Source: a virus. From it: a DNA stretch of 64,000 nt. Shown piece after piece: positions 1 through 5,543 of the stretch. Each line of letters starts with the position of its first letter. Within the stretch, counting starts at the first letter, position 1. Where the stretch lies: IMG/VR virus record IMGVR_UViG_3300007734_000759, positions 1 through 64,000 of that record, one strand, 5' to 3'. The notes beneath the pieces are model-generated. The model was given only the letters and a program-made list of their open reading frames with translations. It was not told the DNA's origin and ran no database searches. Both the position numbers and the translations under genes were made by a program.

Positions 1-1
1 A

Positions 2-259
2 CAAGGTTTAGGTCTTGGACAGTACTTAACAAAGTTAGAGGATGAATTGAATAGTACTTTTGAAGAACATGAGATAGGAGAATTTGGTTTAGGATTAGGA
101 GAGAGTGGAGAGTATGAAGGAAAGAAAGTAAGAGTGTTCTTTACAGGTCCTGATGATTGGTCTATTGTGATTGAGTATAGTGATGATTTGTTGATTGAGT
201 TGAATAGGATTGAGGATGTAGAGGAGTTGTGTGAGAAGTTAGGATTAGAAAGTTTTTAA
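2..259 (+). CDS. hypothetical protein, 5'-truncated by window edge
   Basis: The reading frame is open from base 2 to the stop at 259, giving 85 visible residues, so the gene begins upstream of the window. A TTG at 47 is an internal codon rather than a convincing start. The visible protein is acidic, contains two GLGLG stretches and has a WSIVIEY strand-like segment followed by a C-terminal helix. I do not recognise a family. It is followed at once by the first promoter module. Confidence 0.6.
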   Translation, partial: QGLGLGQYLTKLEDELNSTFEEHEIGEFGLGLGESGEYEGKKVRVFFTGPDDWSIVIEYSDDLLIELNRIEDVEELCEKLGLESF

Positions 260-283
260 TATCTTAACAAACCTTAAAATCTT

Positions 284-323
284 GGAGAGGAGTTGCATAC
301 TTGAATTCCTCTCCCTATCTTTA
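284..323 (+). promoter_or_regulatory. Bacteroidota-type promoter P1 with palindrome
   Basis: TTGCAT at 293-298 and TATCTTTA at 316-323 fit the -33/-7 spacing of Bacteroidota promoters. An 8-bp inverted repeat (GGAGAGGA 284-291, TCCTCTCC 307-314) brackets the -33 box and ends next to the -7 box, like an operator. It drives the gene at 344. Confidence 0.75.
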
Positions 324-343
324 GGTATCAAACAAAAACAGTT

Positions 344-505
344 ATGAAAACATTTATTATTGACCTCTACACAGGAAAAGTGGATGTCCTTCCTAAAGGA
401 GAGTTTAAAGATGCTATTGATGGACTTGAGGAAGTAGTGAGTGAAGGTGGTATTACATCCTATAGAGGAGAAGAGTACATTGTTGTAGTTCTTAAAAAAC
501 CTTAA
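344..505 (+). CDS. small hypothetical protein (53 aa)
   Basis: ATG at 344 follows the A-rich leader AAACAAAAACAGTT that recurs before most genes in this array. The product starts MKTFIIDLYTGKVDV and ends LKKP; its last codons are part of the next promoter's conserved upstream box. It looks like a compact beta-rich cytosolic protein. I do not recognise a family. Promoter, leader and stop-in-module arrangement support it as a real gene despite its size. Confidence 0.6.
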   Translation: MKTFIIDLYTGKVDVLPKGEFKDAIDGLEEVVSEGGITSYRGEEYIVVVLKKP

Positions 506-541
506 CAAAGGTTGCATATCGAATCAATAGGAGTATCTTTA
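491..541 (+). promoter_or_regulatory. Bacteroidota-type promoter P2 with upstream box
   Basis: The conserved box CTTAAAAAACCTTAAC (491-506) is followed by TTGCAT (512-517) and TATCTTTA (534-541), preceded by G (GTATCTTTA subclass). No palindrome lies between the boxes. Confidence 0.8.
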
Positions 542-569
542 GGTATCAAACAAATAAACAAAAACAGTT

Positions 570-665
570 ATGGTAGTAGTAATCTTTATGCTGTTCCTGA
601 TCTTGATGGGTCTAGGAAACATGAACAAGAAAATGAACAGGTACAATCGAACAAAACTAAAGTAA
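570..665 (+). CDS. tiny hydrophobic membrane peptide (31 aa)
   Basis: ATG at 570 comes directly after promoter P2 and its AAAAACAGTT leader. The product begins MVVVIFMLFLILMGLG, a single membrane-spanning helix, followed by a basic tail. Its stop (TAA 663-665) overlaps the ATG of the next gene at 665, so the two are probably translationally coupled. Function unknown. Confidence 0.5.
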   Translation: MVVVIFMLFLILMGLGNMNKKMNRYNRTKLK

Positions 666-865
666 TGAAGAAAATCAGATTAGTAGGTCGCTTAGCGGCA
701 TCAGCTCTTATAGCAATCTTTCTTGAAGGTTTGATGACATTGGGTCATGCATACAACTTCTCAGAGTACGGACCAATGGGATGGATCGTGCAAGGTTTGA
801 TCTTGGTATTGGTAGCTTGGATTGGTGCTGAGTGGCATGACCACGAAGAGAAGTTGAATTCTTAA
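665..865 (+). CDS. small two-helix membrane protein (66 aa)
   Basis: I place the start at 665 (MKKIRLVGRLAASALIA). A longer frame back to 512 exists, but its TTG start is the -33 box of P2 and would not be transcribed. The protein has two hydrophobic segments (about residues 6-27 and 38-55), an intervening NFSEYGPMGW loop and a charged C-terminal tail WHDHEEKLNS. The context of lipoproteins and membrane peptides suggests an envelope role such as superinfection exclusion. That is inference. Confidence 0.65.
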   Translation: MKKIRLVGRLAASALIAIFLEGLMTLGHAYNFSEYGPMGWIVQGLILVLVAWIGAEWHDHEEKLNS

Positions 866-911
866 AAAACCTTAACGGAGTGGGATCATAAGATCCCATT
901 CCCTATCTTTA
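861..911 (+). promoter_or_regulatory. Bacteroidota-type promoter P3, palindromic subclass
   Basis: The box CTTAAAAAACCTTAAC (861-876) is followed by TGGGAT (881-886) in the place of TTGCAT and by TATCTTTA (904-911). A perfect inverted repeat TGGGATC-ATAA-GATCCCA (881-898) covers the -33 region. Confidence 0.7.
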
Positions 912-931
912 AGTATCAAAAGCAAACAGTT

Positions 932-1480
932 ATGAAAAAAGCATTCGCATTAGCAGCATTGGTCCTATCCTTAGCAAGCTGCACAAAGTCAAAGTGGGAC
1001 GACAACCAACCTGTATGGGTTTATGAGTTTTGGTACAAGAAGTACATGATCTTGAATAACGGAGATACTGTACAAGGTATCAAAGTGAAACCGGATCAGT
1101 TTGGTAATCCAATCAAAGAGCTAATCAACTACAGCGGTCAAAGACCTTCAGCTCAAGGATGGACACCTATCGAATTGAATGCTGAGCAATTGGAAAACGT
1201 TCGTTGGAATTTAGGTAAGGATGATGGAGGAGCAAGGACGTTACAAGTTTGGAAGACAAGGTATGCAGGGAAGACTTTGAAAGAGATGATGAACTTCGGA
1301 GATCCAAACCATGATGGGTATGTTATAGATCCTGCATATGAGAATATGACTGTGGAGGATCTTAAAGCAATTGTTGAAGTATATGAACCTGGAATCTTGA
1401 TTGAGCATACTACGTACAAGTTAAGTCAAAGAGGAGAGACTACAAGGATCAGAGAAGAGATGTATTCCAAGAAAAACTAA
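932..1480 (+). CDS. phage lipoprotein (182 aa)
   Basis: The N-terminus MKKAFALAALVLSLASC is a lipoprotein signal peptide with lipobox L-A-S-C and Cys17 as the lipidated residue, so the product should be anchored in an envelope membrane. The mature part has a YMILNNGDTV motif and a C-terminal NMTVEDLKAIVEVY segment. Both motifs recur in the lipoprotein at 1795 (YVILNNGDTV, NLTADDVKMIVCDY), so the two are paralogues. Phage lipoproteins of this kind often block receptors or a second infection (T5 Llp is a known case). The specific role here is unknown. Confidence 0.8.
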   Translation: MKKAFALAALVLSLASCTKSKWDDNQPVWVYEFWYKKYMILNNGDTVQGIKVKPDQFGNPIKELINYSGQRPSAQGWTPIELNAEQLENVRWNLGKDDGGARTLQVWKTRYAGKTLKEMMNFGDPNHDGYVIDPAYENMTVEDLKAIVEVYEPGILIEHTTYKLSQRGETTRIREEMYSKKN

Positions 1481-1483
1481 TAT

Positions 1484-1534
1484 CTTAAAAAACCTTAACA
1501 GGAGTTGCATCCTAAGCAATTGGTTGTATCTTTA
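1484..1534 (+). promoter_or_regulatory. Bacteroidota-type promoter P4 with upstream box
   Basis: CTTAAAAAACCTTAAC is followed by TTGCAT (1505-1510) and TATCTTTA (1527-1534) with 22-nt box-to-box spacing. The leader differs from its neighbours: it carries AAAGGAG before the ATG at 1558, a rare Shine-Dalgarno-like site. Confidence 0.8.
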
Positions 1535-1557
1535 ATTCAAGAAAGGAGAACAAAGCA

Positions 1558-1728
1558 ATGGAACAAATTGGTCTTTATGTAATATCAGGATTGCTTGTAG
1601 CAAGCATGCTTGAATACCTTAATGGTCAAACAGGAAGTGATATCAAACTTAACTTGTTCGACAGATTATTGTTCGTTGTACTATGGCCTTTGTTTGGAGG
1701 TATGTTAGTAAAATCTCTAATATCTTAA
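1558..1728 (+). CDS. small membrane protein (56 aa)
   Basis: ATG at 1558 sits 7 nt after GAAAGGAG, one of very few genes here with a Shine-Dalgarno-like sequence. The product MEQIGLYVISGLLVAS... has two hydrophobic helices (about 4-18 and 36-53) separated by a polar NGQTGSDIK loop. It ends LIS, with the stop inside the CTTAAAAAACC box of the next promoter. Function unknown. Confidence 0.6.
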   Translation: MEQIGLYVISGLLVASMLEYLNGQTGSDIKLNLFDRLLFVVLWPLFGGMLVKSLIS

Positions 1729-1774
1729 AAAACCTTAACACCGGTTGCAGATCCAACCATCAGTCGTATCTTTA
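1724..1774 (+). promoter_or_regulatory. Bacteroidota-type promoter P5 with upstream box
   Basis: The conserved upstream box overlaps the stop codon of the previous gene. TTGCAG (1745-1750) and TATCTTTA (1767-1774) follow at 22-nt spacing, GTATCTTTA subclass. Confidence 0.8.
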
Positions 1775-1794
1775 GTTATCAAACAAACACAGTT

Positions 1795-2274
1795 ATGAAA
1801 AAAGCAATCTTAATCATCGCAGCAGTAATCACATTGGCATCTTGCTCAAAGCCAGAGCCATGTTGGGTTCAATTCACCCACTACAACGAATACGTGATCT
1901 TGAATAACGGTGACACTGTCACCTACGAAGATGGATTCGTAATGAGTGGAATGGCTACTGGAGCAACAAAGAGACAACTAACTCCACAAGAGCAAGAGCA
2001 ACTACAAAACCATCTCGACACAATGTGTCGTACAACGGTGAAGGGTTTCGAACCATTCCGTGACAAGGGAGAGAAGTGGAGAGAGATGGATTCCATTACT
2101 GGAAAGAAGCATACGTTGGATTACTGGATGAAGTTTCAAAACCATACCATCAAGGAGGAGTACAAGAACCTTACAGCGGACGACGTTAAGATGATTGTAT
2201 GTGATTACTACTACACCTACCAAATGTTCATGGATGATGGAGAGAAGAGATTGTACTACGACATCTTCGAATAA
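1795..2274 (+). CDS. phage lipoprotein (159 aa), paralogue of 932-1480
   Basis: MKKAILIIAAVITLASC is a lipoprotein signal peptide with Cys17 as the lipidation site. The mature protein shares the YVILNNGDTV motif near its start and the NLTADDVKMIV motif near its end with the product of 932-1480, while the middle has diverged. The shared ends and the gene order point to duplication. It ends with a Tyr-rich acidic tail. Likely envelope-located; function unknown. Confidence 0.8.
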   Translation: MKKAILIIAAVITLASCSKPEPCWVQFTHYNEYVILNNGDTVTYEDGFVMSGMATGATKRQLTPQEQEQLQNHLDTMCRTTVKGFEPFRDKGEKWREMDSITGKKHTLDYWMKFQNHTIKEEYKNLTADDVKMIVCDYYYTYQMFMDDGEKRLYYDIFE

Positions 2275-2284
2275 AAAGCAATAT

Positions 2285-2335
2285 CTTAAAAAACCTTAAC
2301 GGAGTGGGATCTTCGAATCCCATTCCCTATCTTTA
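2285..2335 (+). promoter_or_regulatory. Bacteroidota-type promoter P6, palindromic subclass
   Basis: The upstream box is followed by TGGGAT (2305-2310) and TATCTTTA (2328-2335) at 23-nt spacing. An inverted repeat TGGGAT-CTTCGA-ATCCCA (2305-2322) matches the architecture of P3. Confidence 0.7.
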
Positions 2336-2356
2336 GGTATCAAAAGCAAACAAGTT

Positions 2357-2503
2357 ATGGCAGCAGTTTACAAAGTAGAAGTAGTTTCACATTGGAAAAA
2401 CTACACTAAGGAAGAACTTGAAAAGATATTGAACGAAGCAATTAAAAAGCAAATTGAAACAGAATCAAATGAGATTACTATCGAAGTGCAAGAAAGAGTT
2501 TAA
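2357..2503 (+). CDS. small hypothetical protein (48 aa)
   Basis: ATG at 2357 follows promoter P6 and a CAAACAAGTT leader. The product MAAVYKVEVVSHWKNY... has a short beta strand, a KEELEKILNEAIKKQ helix and a final ITIEVQERV strand. That is a plausible small beta-alpha-beta fold. It is co-transcribed with the gene at 2515, 11 nt downstream. Function unknown. Confidence 0.6.
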   Translation: MAAVYKVEVVSHWKNYTKEELEKILNEAIKKQIETESNEITIEVQERV

Positions 2504-2514
2504 ATAAAAAAGTT

Positions 2515-2721
2515 ATGACACAACAAACAGCAGTAGAGTGGTTGGAAAATGAATACAATACAAAGGGTAAATTGACTGCAGTTGACTTTTACCAAGCCAA
2601 AGCAATGGAGAAGGAGCAAATCAAATTAGCATTCAGTATAGGAATGAATAGTAGTGTAGATTACTTTGATGGAGTTACTGATGAGGATGAGAATTACTAC
2701 AACGAAACATTCAATAAGTAA
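2515..2721 (+). CDS. conserved short phage/mobile-element protein (68 aa)
   Basis: The sequence TAVEWLENEY ... AKAMEKEQIKLAF ... YYNETF is a pattern I recognise from short uncharacterised proteins common in phages and mobile elements of Bacteroidota. Their function is not known. The protein is acidic and helical with no membrane segment. It is the second gene of the P6 transcript and is followed by promoter P7. Confidence 0.7.
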   Translation: MTQQTAVEWLENEYNTKGKLTAVDFYQAKAMEKEQIKLAFSIGMNSSVDYFDGVTDEDENYYNETFNK

Positions 2722-2727
2722 GAGTTC

Positions 2728-2777
2728 TTAAAAAACCTTAACAAAGGTTGCAGATCCAATCAATAGGAGTATCTTTA
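2728..2777 (+). promoter_or_regulatory. Bacteroidota-type promoter P7 with upstream box
   Basis: CTTAAAAAACCTTAAC precedes TTGCAG (2748-2753) and TATCTTTA (2770-2777), GTATCTTTA subclass. Confidence 0.8.
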
Positions 2778-2798
2778 GATATCAAAAGCAAACGAGTT

Positions 2799-2921
2799 AT
2801 GAATTATACTGAAAAGGAGATAAAGGTTATAGAGCAAAGAGCATATGACAAAGGTAGAATGGAAGGGGTTGTAGTAACCTTACTAATATGCCTACTGGGT
2901 TTAATCCTTGTGTTACTATAA
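2799..2921 (+). CDS. small membrane protein (40 aa)
   Basis: ATG at 2799 follows P7 and the leader AAAGCAAACGAGTT. The N-terminal half (MNYTEKEIKVIEQRAYDKGR) is a polar helix and the C-terminal half (VVVTLLICLLGLILVLL) is one transmembrane helix. This is a tail-anchored layout. It lies directly upstream of the tRNA-like element at 2928. Function unknown. Confidence 0.55.
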   Translation: MNYTEKEIKVIEQRAYDKGRMEGVVVTLLICLLGLILVLL

Positions 2922-2927
2922 TAAAAT

Positions 2928-3040
2928 AGTCAGGTGGCGGAATTGGTTAGACGCTGCCCGTGGAGGGTTGATTGGTTCCGTTCGACTCGGACGTTGGAAA
3001 TGGTGTTCCACAAATACAGGTTCGAATCCTGTCCTGACTG
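2928..3040 (+). tRNA. aberrant tRNA-like gene, class II (Leu/Ser type)
   Basis: A full acceptor stem (AGTCAGG 2928-2934, CCTGACT 3033-3039) and a canonical T arm (ACAGG-TTCGAAT-CCTGT 3016-3032) are present. The D arm TGGCGGAATTGG...GACGC is the one typical of tRNA-Leu. The region between D stem and variable arm is about 20 nt too long. A 7-nt loop TTCGACT on a CCG/CGG stem (2978-2990) would give anticodon CGA. A TGGAA/TTCCA hairpin (2995-3010) could be the long variable arm. It may be a functional odd tRNA, an insertion-bearing tRNA or a decayed one; the amino acid is uncertain. Confidence 0.55.
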
Positions 3041-3063
3041 CAAAATAAAGAATTTAGGTATTT

Positions 3064-3114
3064 CTTAAAAAACCTTAACAGAGCTTGTCATTCAAATCAA
3101 TAGGAGTATCTTTA
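3064..3114 (+). promoter_or_regulatory. Bacteroidota-type promoter P8 with upstream box
   Basis: CTTAAAAAACCTTAAC is followed by TTGTCA (3085-3090) and TATCTTTA (3107-3114) at 22-nt spacing. Confidence 0.75.
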
Positions 3115-3135
3115 GTTATCAAAAGAAACAAAGCT

Positions 3136-3315
3136 ATGACAAAGAATCAAAAAAGCAGATTAGTTGAGGTGATCAACTTAAACATCGAAGAAGCAAATCG
3201 TCTATTCAAAACAAAAGAACAGTCTGATGCTTACATCATCGGCTTCCTGCAAGGAGTATTGAGAGTAGTAAGAGATGAACTTGAAGAAGGTATAGAAGAA
3301 AAAGTAATATCTTAA
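3136..3315 (+). CDS. small hypothetical protein (59 aa)
   Basis: The start is ATG 3136 (MTKNQKSRLVEV). An in-frame extension to 3085 would use the -33 box as its start codon, so I reject it. The product is a helical cytosolic protein with the segments IEEANRLFKTKEQ and GFLQGVLRVVRDELEEG. It ends VIS with the stop inside the next promoter's upstream box. Function unknown. Confidence 0.6.
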   Translation: MTKNQKSRLVEVINLNIEEANRLFKTKEQSDAYIIGFLQGVLRVVRDELEEGIEEKVIS

Positions 3316-3361
3316 AAAACCTTAACGAGAGTTGATCATTAAACATTCAGTCGTATCTTTA
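3311..3361 (+). promoter_or_regulatory. Bacteroidota-type promoter P9 with upstream box
   Basis: CTTAAAAAACCTTAAC overlaps the stop of the previous gene. TTGATC (3332-3337) and TATCTTTA (3354-3361) follow at 22-nt spacing. Confidence 0.75.
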
Positions 3362-3382
3362 GATATCAAAAGCAAACAAGTT

Positions 3383-3541
3383 ATGAAAACAATCATGTCA
3401 CTAATCGTAGTCGTTCTTATCTCAAGTTGTATGTCAACGAACGGATGTATCGGAGGAGCTGATCATAATAAGAGAGTAGCTCAGAAGAGACATCACTATC
3501 GAGCTAAACATCGTTCATACACTCACTCATATTACAACTAA
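3383..3541 (+). CDS. small His-rich lipoprotein (52 aa)
   Basis: The start is ATG 3383; the longer frame from 3332 begins in the promoter. MKTIMSLIVVVLISSC is a lipoprotein signal with Cys16 as the lipidation residue. The mature part is only about 36 residues, with a second Cys in NGCIGG and a basic His/Tyr-rich tail (KRHHYRAKHRSYTHSYY). It is likely anchored in the envelope; the His-rich tail could bind metal or anionic surface polymer. Function unknown. Confidence 0.65.
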   Translation: MKTIMSLIVVVLISSCMSTNGCIGGADHNKRVAQKRHHYRAKHRSYTHSYYN

Positions 3542-3549
3542 TCTAATTT

Positions 3550-3610
3550 CTTAAAAAGTCTTAACAAAAGAAAAAAAAAGTTGAAGATCGAAAAGTAAGT
3601 AGTATCTTTA
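3550..3610 (+). promoter_or_regulatory. Bacteroidota-type promoter P10
   Basis: A diverged upstream box (CTTAAAAAGTCTTAAC) precedes TTGAAG (3581-3586) and TATCTTTA (3603-3610). The leader to the ATG at 3661 is unusually long and made of repeated AAACATTTAAACAAAC units. Confidence 0.7.
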
Positions 3611-3660
3611 AGTATTGAAAAAATAAACAAACATTTAAACAAACATTAAACAAAAACGTT

Positions 3661-3906
3661 ATGAAAAATTCAAAAAACAAAACAACTGAAACTCAAGTAG
3701 TTAACACAGTAGTTGAAAAAGTAATCTCTAAATCAGACGTATGTCGTGAGTTAGTTATTAAAGACTCTACTATTACTTTAAAGTATGTGAATCAAGAATT
3801 AACAAAGAGAGGTTTTAATACTATGTACTACTCTGAGTTACTTCGAGTTAAAGTTCAAGTTAAGAAGATGAACGAAAAAGCTAAGACTGAAGAAGTTACA
3901 GCTTAA
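3661..3906 (+). CDS. small hypothetical protein (81 aa)
   Basis: ATG at 3661 follows P10 and an A-rich leader. The product has a polar Lys/Asn/Thr start, a central DVCRELVIKDSTITLKYVNQELTKRGFNT segment reminiscent of a helix-turn-helix, and a basic C-terminus. DNA or RNA binding is possible but not shown. It is the last gene of the small-gene array, and its stop is about 30 bp before a terminator. Confidence 0.6.
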   Translation: MKNSKNKTTETQVVNTVVEKVISKSDVCRELVIKDSTITLKYVNQELTKRGFNTMYYSELLRVKVQVKKMNEKAKTEEVTA

Positions 3907-3937
3907 GTAAAAAAAGAATATGTAAATGATTGATACT

Positions 3938-3960
3938 GAGGAGCGAGAGCTCCTCTTTCT
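3938..3960 (+). terminator. rho-independent terminator closing the small-gene array
   Basis: GAGGAGC (3938-3944), GAGA loop, GCTCCTC (3949-3955) forms a 7-bp GC-rich hairpin followed by TTTCTGTTTC. It lies 32 bp after the stop at 3906. Confidence 0.7.
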
Positions 3961-4182
3961 GTTTCAACGAGTAACGTAGAAAAAAAATCTCGAATATGTA
4001 GTGACGTAGAAAATAATACGATAGCACTATGCACATAGTATGCATGTACTATATACGTACTAATAACACACACATTATCATACATATACGCACTATCTAG
4101 TATATGAGCACCTAATACGTTGAAATATAGGAATTCTAGATTTTCGCTTAAAGGCCATATATATGTATATATGTATATATCC

Positions 4183-4285
4183 CTTTCCCAACCCTTCTTA
4201 ACCACCTCCACCCTTTACCTTTCCCAACCCTCCTCTGGCGTAGAAGGCACCCCTACCTGTTTCCACCCTCGTTTTCTTTCCCAAC
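4183..4285 (+). repeat. pyrimidine-rich tract with three CTTTCCCAAC repeats
   Basis: CTTTCCCAAC occurs at 4183-4192, 4219-4228 and 4276-4285, with similar CCACC/CCACCC runs between. The last two copies are followed by a TGGCGTA motif. The + strand is almost purely pyrimidine here, unlike flanking DNA. The direct repeats resemble iterons, but no replication function is demonstrated. Confidence 0.5.
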
Positions 4286-4352
4286 TTTTTGGCGTATATT
4301 TCAATAGGGCAAAAAAAATTGAAACAAAAATTTTTCACCTATAGAAGATATA

Positions 4353-4359
4353 TATTTAT
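4353..4359 (+). promoter_or_regulatory. late motif TATTTAT
   Basis: First example, left to right, of the ATATTTAT motif that precedes late blocks. It lies 5 nt before the ATG at 4365. Confidence 0.45.
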
Positions 4360-4364
4360 CATTA

Positions 4365-5423
4365 ATGAAAAGAGCTATTAACGAAAATACAATCCCAAAG
4401 TGGGTTGCCGACATTTTTAAAACTAAGAAAGAAAAGAGATCGGAACAAGATCAAGTAGATCTAGATAGATACGTGGCTGACTTACGTTTCACAGACCCCA
4501 AGAGGTACGAACGCCTACAGGACATACTGAAGCATGTTGATCCGGATACCGGGCACCTTCCAACCGGGTTAAACACTGGTAATGTTGATGAGTCGGTACT
4601 TGACGATATTAAAGCAAGTCCTAACAAATTTACAAATTGGGAATATAAAGATCCAAAAAATCCATCCCTCGCAAGAAGAATTGTATCAAAGGGTAGGAAT
4701 GCCAACGAAGCAGCTTTGTATGTTAAAATGAGGTATCCAGAATACCCAAAGCTAAACCCACAATACTTTGAGGATACTGGTGTGGTGGTTTCATTGATTG
4801 ATAGATATGTCGAGGCTATTTATAATGGAGAGACAGAGGCTCCCGAAAAAGGGGAGACTCCTTACTTTATGAGAGAAACTAATAACAAAATGAAAAAAAG
4901 TGATTTAATGGAAATGATCCGCGAGGTTATTGCGGAAGAAGTAGGTAAGGTGGATGTTGTCCTTCCTGGAGAAGGAGTGATCGCCTCCGTAACCCCTGAG
5001 CAGAAGAAAGAGCTAAACGGTAAGGGATTTACAAAGAAAGAGCTTAAGGCTTTCGGAATCGATCACGAAGCGATCCGGGATGATATCCGATACAAGGTAT
5101 CAGGTGATAAGTCTTTGCAGCTTACATCTATTCTAAATAAAATACCTGATAACCCGTATTCACATAAAAAAGTAACAGAAAATAAAATGAAAGTAAATCA
5201 ACTAAGACAAATCATTAGAGAAGAAATCTCTAAGGTGTTGAAAGAAAACGCCCTTGGTCTTTCCCCCGATGGAGAGATGTTGTTCAACAAGTGGAAAGCT
5301 GTAAAACTTAAATACAACCCTGAGCTCGCAGCAATGTCTGATGAAGAACTTCTTGCTATGATGAGAGAGTTCGAAAGACACGAAGAGGAAATAGATCGTA
5401 GAGAGCGCTTGAGAGATATGTGA
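4365..5423 (+). CDS. hypothetical protein with two internal capsid-tag-like repeats (352 aa)
   Basis: ATG at 4365 starts MKRAINENTIPKWVADIF. Residues 1-170 are an acidic/basic mixed domain that I do not recognise. Residues about 176-193 (MKKSDLMEMIREVIAEEV) and 275-294 (MKVNQLRQIIREEISKVL) are two copies of the amphipathic motif found at the N-termini of many late proteins in this window. The protein thus looks like three segments joined by tag-like linkers that end in (I/L)xE sequences suited to the gp21 protease. It could be a polyprotein cut during head maturation. That is inference. Confidence 0.65.
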   Translation: MKRAINENTIPKWVADIFKTKKEKRSEQDQVDLDRYVADLRFTDPKRYERLQDILKHVDPDTGHLPTGLNTGNVDESVLDDIKASPNKFTNWEYKDPKNPSLARRIVSKGRNANEAALYVKMRYPEYPKLNPQYFEDTGVVVSLIDRYVEAIYNGETEAPEKGETPYFMRETNNKMKKSDLMEMIREVIAEEVGKVDVVLPGEGVIASVTPEQKKELNGKGFTKKELKAFGIDHEAIRDDIRYKVSGDKSLQLTSILNKIPDNPYSHKKVTENKMKVNQLRQIIREEISKVLKENALGLSPDGEMLFNKWKAVKLKYNPELAAMSDEELLAMMREFERHEEEIDRRERLRDM

Positions 5424-5465
5424 GTATTAACAAATAGTTAAACTACATAACAATTCCTTAACAGA

Positions 5466-5494
5466 GCCGCGTTAATTCGCGGCTTTGCTTTTTT
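5466..5494 (+). terminator. rho-independent terminator
   Basis: GCCGCG (5466-5471), TTAATT loop, CGCGGC (5478-5483) followed by TTTGCTTTTTT. It closes the 4365 transcript. Confidence 0.85.
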
Positions 5495-5499
5495 ATTAG

Positions 5500-5507
5500 T
5501 ATCTTTA
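5500..5507 (+). promoter_or_regulatory. probable -7 box TATCTTTA without clear -33 TTG
   Basis: TATCTTTA at 5500-5507 matches the -7 box of the left-end promoters and precedes the gene at 5544. The terminator hairpin occupies the expected -33 position. Confidence 0.5.
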
Positions 5508-5543
5508 TAGTAAAGGTAATTAGTTAAACTAAAAGATACACTA

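Larger units (their letters stand above)
3961..4364. other. 404-bp non-coding region with palindromes and pyrimidine tract
   Basis: No convincing gene is visible. The left part holds two CGTAGAAAA copies and many short AT-rich palindromes built on GTAC, TGCA and TATA. The right part (about 4141-4290) runs from ATATATGTATATATGTATATAT into a pyrimidine-rich + strand. It separates the host-promoter small-gene array from the first gene with the late motif. A replication origin, recombination site or transcription boundary are all possible. Confidence 0.5.

Noticed and set aside
512-664. N-terminal extension of the 66-aa membrane protein back to a TTG at 512
   Set aside because: The TTG is the -33 box of promoter P2, so the extension would lie upstream of the transcript; ATG 665 and a separate 31-aa gene at 570 fit the signals better.
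2955-2976. Group I intron or archaeal-type intron in the tRNA-like gene
   Set aside because: The surplus is only about 20 nt, far too small for a self-splicing intron, and it does not sit at the usual 37/38 position.
3085-3135. Extension of the gene at 3136 to 3085, and of 3383 to 3332
   Set aside because: Both extensions begin in -33 boxes of promoters P8 and P9; they are in frame by chance because the module has no stop in that frame.
491-3610. CRISPR-like array made of the repeated CTTAAAAAACCTTAAC elements
   Set aside because: Spacing is irregular (about 200-770 bp), genes fill the gaps, and each repeat is followed by promoter boxes.
4120-4344. ORF across the pyrimidine tract (74 aa)
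   Set aside because: The product is low-complexity (Ser/Pro/Phe-rich) and follows the repeats; no promoter or leader; treated as non-coding.
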